Source of the DNA: VGWG01 sp964580075
Lineage (GTDB): Bacteria > Verrucomicrobiota > Kiritimatiellia > RFP12 > JAAYNR01
Length of the DNA stretch: 28,356 nucleotides
Assembly: GCA_964580075.1 (NCBI GenBank)
Contig: CAZOJL010000025.1
Coordinates: forward strand, 1-28,356
Direction: 5' to 3'
Shown: positions 24,041-28,356 of the stretch, in pieces
How the letters are laid out: every line of letters starts with the position of its first letter
How positions within the stretch are numbered: position 1 is the first letter of the stretch
Position numbers and translations under genes: made by a program
The notes under the pieces: generated by a model
What the model was told of the DNA's origin: nothing
What the model saw: only the letters and a program-made list of their open reading frames with translations
The model's database searches: none

Positions 24041-26784
24041 ATGCATGGCCTCACGTTGCCCCCCGCAGAGGGGGATGTAAGCGCCGGATTGGCAAACGGT
24101 TCGGTGCTCAGCACGCCGAGGCTGATTTCCCCCTTCTGGACGGGCGGCGGCGGGGGCGGCGGAACCGGCGGCCTGGCTTGGCGTTCTTCGCGCCATTTGC
24201 GGGCGTACTCGAGAAAGCCGCCGGCATCCTGCGCCGCAGCCAGCGCGACGGTCTTCATCTGGCGCGGCAAACTGTCGCACCAGGCGACCCAATAAAGCCC
24301 CGGCAGTTTCCCGTCGGCGATTTCGCTCCGGCACTCCACCAACGCATCATACAGCGCGGCGGCGTAACCGGGGTCGCCGGTCATATCGTACGCCTGGACC
24401 CGCCCCATGCTATGGCCGTAGGCCGCTTGGGCCATAATGAAATCCTTCAAGGGCTTTGACGGGAACAGCCGCAAGGCGGGATCAAGGAAATGGTACGGGT
24501 TGGAGGCGGGTTCGAGCGCCTCGCCGCCATCCACCACCGCCTCGGCGCCGCGCGGGCCGCGGGTGTAGAGGATGCGGGGGAAATGCCCCGGCGTCCGGGT
24601 GGCGCGCAGCAGCCAGTTGAGCGAACGCTGCGCCGGATCCCCATACTTCTCGTGCCACGTCAATTGGTAGGCCTCCATCAGCACCGACAGCGGCCCGGTG
24701 AATTCGCGCGACCAGGCGGTGAAGACGTTGACCACGCCGCAGGGCTCGATCTTGTCGCGCAGAAGGCCGTCGGCAACCTCGAGTGCCACCTCGAGCATCC
24801 GCCGATTGCCGGTGAGGTAGTAGTCGGCCATCATGAAGCCGACTTCCGAGTGCGCGCGGTTCAGCGCGTTGGCCCAGACGTGGGGGCCGTGGTAGTGGAG
24901 GCAGCCGACGTTCTCCTCGTGCCCGGGACAGGCGTGCACGAAACTGACATCCGCGACGGCGTGCGAGGCGCGCTGCGCCCAGCGCAGGTGCCGGCGTTCG
25001 CCCGTACGCAGGAACTGGCCCCACGTGGACAGCACCATGTCCGAGGCCTCATTGTTGAACGGCCCAACGTAGCGGAGCGCCTTTTCAGGCTCGGTGTCCT
25101 TGTAGAGCTGATACACGGCATCCGGGCCGGGCGGCGTGTGGACGTTGACCATCTGCCCGAACATCATCATGCCGTAGCGCCGGCAGCGCTCGATCGGCTC
25201 AACCAGGCCCTGCTCGAACAGCACGTCCAGGTCGCGGTCGAGATCGGCGAACAGCGGATGCCCCGCGGGCAGGAAGCGTTCGAACACATCCGTGCCGCAC
25301 AGGTAGTCGGGATCGACGATCCCGGCCAGCGGCTCCTGCACGGTCCTCGCAAACGCGGCGGCCTCGTCGCTCGCCACGGGCCCCGCCGTGAACCGCAGCG
25401 CGAGCTCGGTGGTCTTGGCCGCGCCGATGCCGGTGCTCTGGCCCAGGAAGTCGCTGTAGCTCATGACCCGGCCCGGCGCCAGGCGCGCCATCACGTTTTC
25501 GATCCAGCGGATATCGTCCACTCCCCGGATACCGAACGTGACGAGTGCCAGCGGCGCGGTCGGTTGCGCGGCGAGCAGGCGCTTGACCTCCGCCTCGTCA
25601 CGCGTCCCATGAAAATTGATCGGCGGCTCGTCGAATGGAGTCAGGAAGCTCAGCGGTTGCGGCGCGTCCTCAGGCCAGACGCGCACGTCGAGGCTGTCGC
25701 GTTCGATGCCGAATCCCTTGGGGTACTCCTGCCAGAAGTCGCGCACCGCCGCGACCACGCCGGCGTTGGCGCCGCCGAGCGCCGCCCAGCCGGGAGCCTT
25801 CGCGCCGGAGCCGGCGGGCTGGCCGTCGCGGGTGGCGGTGTAGTGCATGTCGTCGAGTTGGAGGAGGGAGAGGCTCCCCCCTTCTTTGTCGCGAGCTTTG
25901 TCGCGAGCTTTGTCGAACTCTGGCACCGACAAAGCTCGCGACAAAGTTACCGACAAAGATTCAGAGCCCCCCACCGCCCCCACCGCCTCGTCCCCCGTCT
26001 TGGCGAAAACCTTCATCCCAATCGCCTTCAGCTCGACGCGCGTCGGGTCCTGGTCGAAAATGAAGGTGTGGAAGATGCGCAGGTCGGCCTTACCGGCGTA
26101 GAGATGAATCCTCAGGCGGTACGGGCAGAACCGGACGCCCTGGGCGGACATCAGATGCCCGGTGATCAGCACGCAGACGCGCAGCGGCCCCTGCTCCTCG
26201 AGGGTCACCCGCGGTTGCGGGCAGGCGCCGAGCGAGGTGTAGAGGTTGCCGTGCTGGTCCCGCATATAGAGCAGCAGACCCGGCCCGTGCAGCGTCTCGC
26301 GCCAGGCGCCGTCGACCGTCTTGATCTCGCACCCGGCGACGGGCGAATCGCACTCGCGATGCTTCCACCGTTCAAACCCGGTGCGCAGCTTCAGCCGCAG
26401 CGCGCCGGTGTCGAGGGTGAGCTGGCCGGCGGCATGGGTGGTGGCGATGGCGGGCGTCGAAGAAGTCGAACGAATCGCGGGAATCGATTCAATCGAATGA
26501 TTCGATTCGTTCGATTGAATCGCCGCTGATTCCAGCCACACGGCCTCCCCATCCCGAGCCGGGTCGGCCTGGATATCCGCCAGCAGCCACTTCACGTCGC
26601 GCAGGTCCTTCTTCCAGGTCGTCATGACGGCGGTCTGGAGCGGCAGCTCCCGGCCGTCAGCCGTGACGCACCGCAGCGCCGTGCCGGCGGGAAACGCCCC
26701 CTCGGCAAAGGGGACGCCGAAGGTCAGCGGTTCGCGGCCGTAGCGAACGCCAGGCTCGCCAGCAAGCCTGATCGGAATGCGCAT
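24037..26784 (-). CDS. PcRGLX/YetA-like exo-rhamnogalacturonan lyase family protein
   Basis: This is a 915-residue protein and the first gene of the cluster. Residues 1-330 or so form a RIFT-barrel N-terminal domain (IRLAGEPGVRYGREPLTFGVPFAEGAF, TLDTGALRLKL, LRIFHTFIFDQDPTRVELKAIGM). A central beta domain follows (VVAAVRDFWQEYPKGFGI). An alpha/alpha toroid makes up the C-terminal half (GPFNNEASDMVLSTWGQFLRTGERRHLRWAQRAS, CLHYHGPHVWANALNRAHSEVGFMMADYYLTGN). This order matches the PcRGLX/YetA group, whose fungal member (PL26) is an exo-rhamnogalacturonan lyase. No signal peptide is seen from ATG 26784 (GGAG eleven bases upstream); a longer frame reaches 26925. Three oddities stand out. Two hairpin-forming repeats lie in frame (residues about 88-100 and 276-300), and the C-terminus carries a poly-proline run (VPPPPPPPV) followed by a 35-residue tail. 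Lyase activity is family-based inference. Confidence 0.75.
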   Translation of the reverse strand: MRIPIRLAGEPGVRYGREPLTFGVPFAEGAFPAGTALRCVTADGRELPLQTAVMTTWKKDLRDVKWLLADIQADPARDGEAVWLESAAIQSNESNHSIESIPAIRSTSSTPAIATTHAAGQLTLDTGALRLKLRTGFERWKHRECDSPVAGCEIKTVDGAWRETLHGPGLLLYMRDQHGNLYTSLGACPQPRVTLEEQGPLRVCVLITGHLMSAQGVRFCPYRLRIHLYAGKADLRIFHTFIFDQDPTRVELKAIGMKVFAKTGDEAVGAVGGSESLSVTLSRALSVPEFDKARDKARDKEGGSLSLLQLDDMHYTATRDGQPAGSGAKAPGWAALGGANAGVVAAVRDFWQEYPKGFGIERDSLDVRVWPEDAPQPLSFLTPFDEPPINFHGTRDEAEVKRLLAAQPTAPLALVTFGIRGVDDIRWIENVMARLAPGRVMSYSDFLGQSTGIGAAKTTELALRFTAGPVASDEAAAFARTVQEPLAGIVDPDYLCGTDVFERFLPAGHPLFADLDRDLDVLFEQGLVEPIERCRRYGMMMFGQMVNVHTPPGPDAVYQLYKDTEPEKALRYVGPFNNEASDMVLSTWGQFLRTGERRHLRWAQRASHAVADVSFVHACPGHEENVGCLHYHGPHVWANALNRAHSEVGFMMADYYLTGNRRMLEVALEVADGLLRDKIEPCGVVNVFTAWSREFTGPLSVLMEAYQLTWHEKYGDPAQRSLNWLLRATRTPGHFPRILYTRGPRGAEAVVDGGEALEPASNPYHFLDPALRLFPSKPLKDFIMAQAAYGHSMGRVQAYDMTGDPGYAAALYDALVECRSEIADGKLPGLYWVAWCDSLPRQMKTVALAAAQDAGGFLEYARKWREERQARPPVPPPPPPPVQKGEISLGVLSTEPFANPALTSPSAGGNVRPCI
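25885..25958. repeat. In-frame inverted repeat built of 12-bp TTTGTCGCGAGC units
   Basis: On the plus strand, two exact 12-bp units (25885-25908) and a third partial unit are followed by the same units inverted. Positions 25896-25915 and 25927-25946 are perfect 20-bp reverse complements with an 11-base loop. The lyase gene reads through in frame, giving LSVTLSRALSV on one arm and DKARDKARDK on the other. The unit is related to the tandem array at 27111-27182 (shared core TTYGTCGC). Confidence 0.9.
26485..26522. repeat. In-frame palindromic AT-rich insert (ATTCGATT family)
   Basis: Arms CGATTCAATCGAA (26485-26497) and TTCGATTGAATCG (26510-26522) are exact reverse complements around a 12-base loop that itself repeats the ATTCGATTCG motif. 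The sequence is far more AT-rich than the surrounding gene. In the lyase it encodes a low-complexity polar stretch (IQSNESNHSIES) between two strands of the RIFT domain, as expected for a tolerated insertion in a surface loop. Confidence 0.85.
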
Positions 26785-26906
26785 TGCGGATGTGTCTCCA
26801 TTATGTTTTCTAATGACGTTGTTCCTTGCCTCGTTGATTGGCTCGAACGTGTTCTTCCATCCAGTCGCGCTACAACTATTCAAACGATCTACACCTCGAA
26901 AACCTT

Positions 26907-26924
26907 TTTGTTCCATTTGTTCCA
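26907..26924. promoter_or_regulatory. Tandem TTTGTTCCA repeat, operator-like
   Basis: Two perfect 9-bp copies of TTTGTTCCA stand head to tail at 26907-26915 and 26916-26924 (TGGAACAAA twice on the transcribed strand). They lie immediately downstream of the candidate -10 box, over the expected transcription start, where a repressor site would sit. The regulator is unknown; none is encoded in the window. Confidence 0.4.
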
Positions 26925-26927
26925 AAC

Positions 26928-26957
26928 AATATACGATATGAAACCAATCGACCTCAA
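26928..26957 (-). promoter_or_regulatory. Candidate sigma70-type promoter of the large operon
   Basis: On the minus strand, TTGAGG (26957-26952) and TATATT (26933-26928) are separated by 18 bases. The -10 matches the consensus at five of six positions and the -35 at four of six. Transcription would start near 26921, giving a leader of about 137 bases before the lyase ATG at 26784. This is pattern matching only. Confidence 0.35.
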
Positions 26958-27110
26958 AAAAAAGCTTTACACCTCACAAAGTGTCGCGCTACATTAGGCC
27001 ACGTTGAGCAGCGAACAGTGGGACCGCCGGCGCGATGCCGCCAGATGAAGACGTATCGAATGTCGTGTTCGATTTCTCGGATCGGTCTTTCTGAGGCGCT
27101 TAGCGCCCAC

Positions 27111-27182
27111 ACTTCGTCGCACACTTTGTCGCACACTTCGTCGCACACTTCGTCGCACACTTTGTCGCACACTTTGTCGTCT
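27111..27182. repeat. Tandem array of six 12-bp units (ACTTYGTCGCAC)
   Basis: Six consecutive 12-bp units run from 27111 to 27182. They differ only by C or T at the fifth base (order C, T, C, C, T, T), apart from the last two bases of unit six (TCT ending). Degenerate copies continue to about 27205. There are no spacers, so it is not a CRISPR. The core TTYGTCGC recurs in the inverted repeat inside the lyase gene. Confidence 0.92.
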
Positions 27183-27257
27183 ACGCTTCGTCGCACACGT
27201 CGTCGGCTCTTCCAGTTCGGCGGCTTGAGCATGGCCCCGCTTCCCCTTCAATGAGAT

Positions 27258-27285
27258 CCCGCAAGGGACGGGCCTTGCCTCAGCC
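27258..27285 (+). repeat. 28-bp direct repeat, left copy
   Basis: The repeat begins CCCGCAAGGGACGGGCCTT and matches 28277-28304 at 26 of 28 positions. The two copies bracket the ATPase remnant with a 1019-bp offset. Confidence 0.85.
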
Positions 27286-27433
27286 TTGTCTCAGCCGCGC
27301 GCCCAGTTTTCGGATACGGAACTGATTGACGTTTGCGTGTCCCGGTAGGCCAAGGGCGCCGGGGCGCGGGTGAAGAAGCGCCATTCAGACCCGTCCCTAG
27401 CCAATCCTGATCGGTTGGCGCATAGGACGACTT

Positions 27434-27471
27434 TACTCATCTATTGAGTATTTTTACTCACCCACTGAGTA
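27434..27471. promoter_or_regulatory. Two tandem TACTCA-N5-TGAGTA dyads
   Basis: The dyads TACTCATCTATTGAGTA (27434-27450) and TACTCACCCACTGAGTA (27455-27471) have identical 6-bp arms, different loops and a 21-bp period, which puts them on the same face of the helix. They sit just upstream of a candidate -35 box. This is the expected form of a cooperative binding site for a dimeric regulator. The protein is unknown. Confidence 0.55.
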
Positions 27472-27474
27472 TTC

Positions 27475-27504
27475 TTGTCAAGCCCGATCTGAAAATGCGA
27501 TACT
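27475..27504 (+). promoter_or_regulatory. Candidate promoter of the ATPase remnant
   Basis: TTGTCA (27475-27480) and GATACT (27499-27504) are spaced by 18 bases. Transcription would begin at about the ATG at 27512, and no Shine-Dalgarno sequence precedes that ATG, so the transcript may be leaderless. Confidence 0.4.
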
Positions 27505-27511
27505 CTCCGGC

Positions 27512-28194
27512 ATGCAACAAGAAGCCAGGAAGCTGTTTCAACGAGGCATTGTCAACGATCTTGAAGCGGCGATGCGCCATCCGCGCCAATTGATTCAAGT
27601 CATCGTCGGGCCACGCCAGGTGGGAAAGACAACGGCGGTCTCGCAGTTGCTGCAACGCATGGGATGGCCCAGTCATATCGCGGCTGCCGACACGGCGCTG
27701 CCGCCGGGGCCGGAGTGGATCGAGACGCACTGGAGCATGGCCGCCACGCTGCCTGCCACGACCGAGGTGCCGGCCATTCTCGTCCTTGACGAGATCCAGA
27801 AGGTGCGCGGGTGGAGCGAAGTCGTGCCCTGATCCATGCGTTGTCACGACTCTCGTTTGCCGAGGCGCGCGGTGATGGAGCGTGGTGGGGCCGGGTAGTC
27901 GAAAATGCGGTGGGCGCGCATCTCCTCAACTACCTGCCCGAGCCGACCTGGAGCGTGACGTATTGGCGCGATGGCCAAAAGGAAGTGGATTATGTCGTCA
28001 CGCAAGGCCACGAGGTCTGGGCCGTGGAGGTGCAAAGCGCCCGGACGGGGCGGTTGAGCGGCCTGGCCGCCTTTCGCGCCCGCTATCCCCATGCGCATGC
28101 GCTGCTGGTCGGCAGCGATGGCATCCCCCGCCAAGACTTCTTCGCACGACCGCCATCCGACTTCTTCACCACCCGCCACACGAAGACAGCATGA
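27512..28194 (+). pseudogene. AAA+ ATPase with DUF4143 C-terminus, internally deleted and frameshifted
   Basis: The first frame (27512-27832) holds the N-terminal ATPase part: GPRQVGKTT as Walker A (residues 33-41), ILVLDEIQKV as Walker B, and GWSEVV, after which the stop follows at once. The second frame (open from 27811 to 28194) holds the family's C-terminal end: ALIHALSRLSFAEARGDGAWWGRVVENAVGAHLLNYLP with the nuclease-like DGQKEVDYVV and VWAVEVQSAR. Intact relatives carry roughly 150-200 further residues between these parts, covering the sensor region and the start of DUF4143. They are missing here, with the join near 27826-27830 out of frame. A deletion in the genome or a collapse in the assembly are both possible. 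The product would lack the rest of the ATPase domain. Family members are often linked to mobile or defence-like islands, but their role is poorly known. Confidence 0.8.
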
Positions 28195-28356
28195 TCGACT
28201 CCTTAAAACGGACGGCGATCGGTGCGGGCGCGAAGCAATCGGCGCGAACGGCAATTAGTAGATATTGCGACGTGACCCCGCAAGGGACGGGCCTTCCTTC
28301 AGCCCCGTTTTTTGCGGCGCATTATTTGCGCACATGTTCAGGTCTTTGTCTTGCGG
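28195..28356. other. Right-end region with second copy of 28-bp repeat
   Basis: No gene is seen after the ATPase remnant. The region carries the right copy of the 28-bp repeat and then a weak GCGC-ATTATTT-GCGC dyad near 28317-28331 that does not look like a standard terminator. Confidence 0.4.
28277..28304 (+). repeat. 28-bp direct repeat, right copy
   Basis: It matches the copy at 27258-27285 at 26 of 28 positions and has the same orientation. Whether it marks the ends of a mobile cassette or belongs to a dispersed genome-wide repeat cannot be told from two copies. Confidence 0.85.

Larger units (their letters stand above)
26785..27511. other. Intergenic region between the divergent operon and ATPase remnant
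   Basis: This stretch of about 730 bp has no convincing gene. From left to right it holds the putative leader, operator and promoter of the minus-strand operon (26785-26957). An 11-bp direct repeat GTCGCGCTACA occurs at 26864-26874 and 26983-26993. A 12-bp tandem array lies at 27111-27182, one copy of a 28-bp repeat at 27258-27285, and the dyads and promoter of the plus-strand ATPase remnant at 27434-27504. A minus-strand ORF over the array reads DKVCDKVCDEV and is treated as repeat translation. Confidence 0.6.

Noticed and set aside
24041..24334. N-terminal extension of the second UroD-like gene
   Set aside because: The extra 98 residues are antisense-like Arg/Ala-rich sequence in another frame of the lyase gene. 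ATG 24040 has the overlap and GAGG site.
25896..25946. Rho-independent terminator
   Set aside because: The stem is perfect, but it lies in the middle of a coding frame that continues on both sides and has no T-tract.
27111..27182. CRISPR array
   Set aside because: Units are 12 bp and directly adjacent without spacers, and no cas genes are nearby.
26954..27232. Minus-strand ORF with DKVCDKVCDEV repeats
   Set aside because: The repeat peptide is just the translation of the 12-bp tandem array. No ribosome binding site or domain is present.
1..28356. tRNA, rRNA, insertion sequence transposase, integrase or plasmid origin
   Set aside because: No sequence or protein with these features was seen on either strand.

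Overview
The window is a high-GC bacterial scaffold, probably metagenome-assembled, because it contains a 100-N gap flanked by two identical 55-bp copies. Almost all of it is one long minus-strand gene cluster for breaking down complex plant or algal polysaccharide. The protein mix suggests the Planctomycetota-Verrucomicrobiota-Lentisphaerota-Kiritimatiellota group: PcRGLX/YetA-like lyase, DUF4038 glycosidase, WbsX/GH99-like domain, UroD-like proteins in a catabolic operon, and giant secreted multidomain enzymes with no SusC/SusD. A 12-bp repeat that reads DKVC/DKAR on the minus strand fits my recollection of Kiritimatiellota-type genomes. No marker gene is present, so the taxonomic call is inference.

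Layout, in transcription order (right to left). A candidate promoter and operator-like tandem repeat near 26.9 kb precede the following genes: PcRGLX/YetA-like exo-lyase (26784-24037); UroD-fold protein (24040-22931); nitrilase-family amidohydrolase (22934-21933); secreted GH42-like giant (21883-17921); secreted esterase plus six-hairpin glycosidase fusion (17924-14079); secreted beta-propeller flanked by two CBM9-like domains (14012-10300, split only by the assembly gap); UroD-like methyltransferase-type protein (10262-9198); DUF5060/DUF4038 GH140-like glycosidase (9131-7446); WbsX/GH99-like plus F5/8C plus GH28-like beta-helix protein (7449-4402); GH43/GH117-like beta-propeller (4401-3253); six-hairpin protein (3256-1994); a chimeric gene remnant (2001-1504); and a GH29-like hydrolase with its own very strong ribosome binding site (1359-373). 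Most junctions are ATGA/GTGA overlaps or gaps under 70 bp, so this looks like one roughly 26-kb operon.

How the genes may work together: three very large proteins with signal peptides would bind, de-esterify and cut polymer outside the cytoplasm. The proteins without signal peptides would finish the oligosaccharides inside. The lyase and the GH140-like, GH28-like and GH29-like proteins point to a pectic or rhamnogalacturonan-type substrate with deoxy-sugar or apiose side groups. The two UroD-fold proteins could handle methyl groups, but no corrinoid protein is present. No transporter, regulator or sulfatase is in the window.

The right end (27.0-28.4 kb) is a plus-strand module. A DUF4143-type AAA+ ATPase has lost its middle and is frameshifted. 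It is preceded by two tandem TACTCA-N5-TGAGTA dyads and bracketed by 28-bp near-identical direct repeats. The most unusual signals in the window are: short hairpin-forming repeats lying in frame inside the lyase gene, one of them from the same 12-bp family as an intergenic tandem array 1.2 kb upstream; and two genes that each look like a head and a tail joined by internal deletion.
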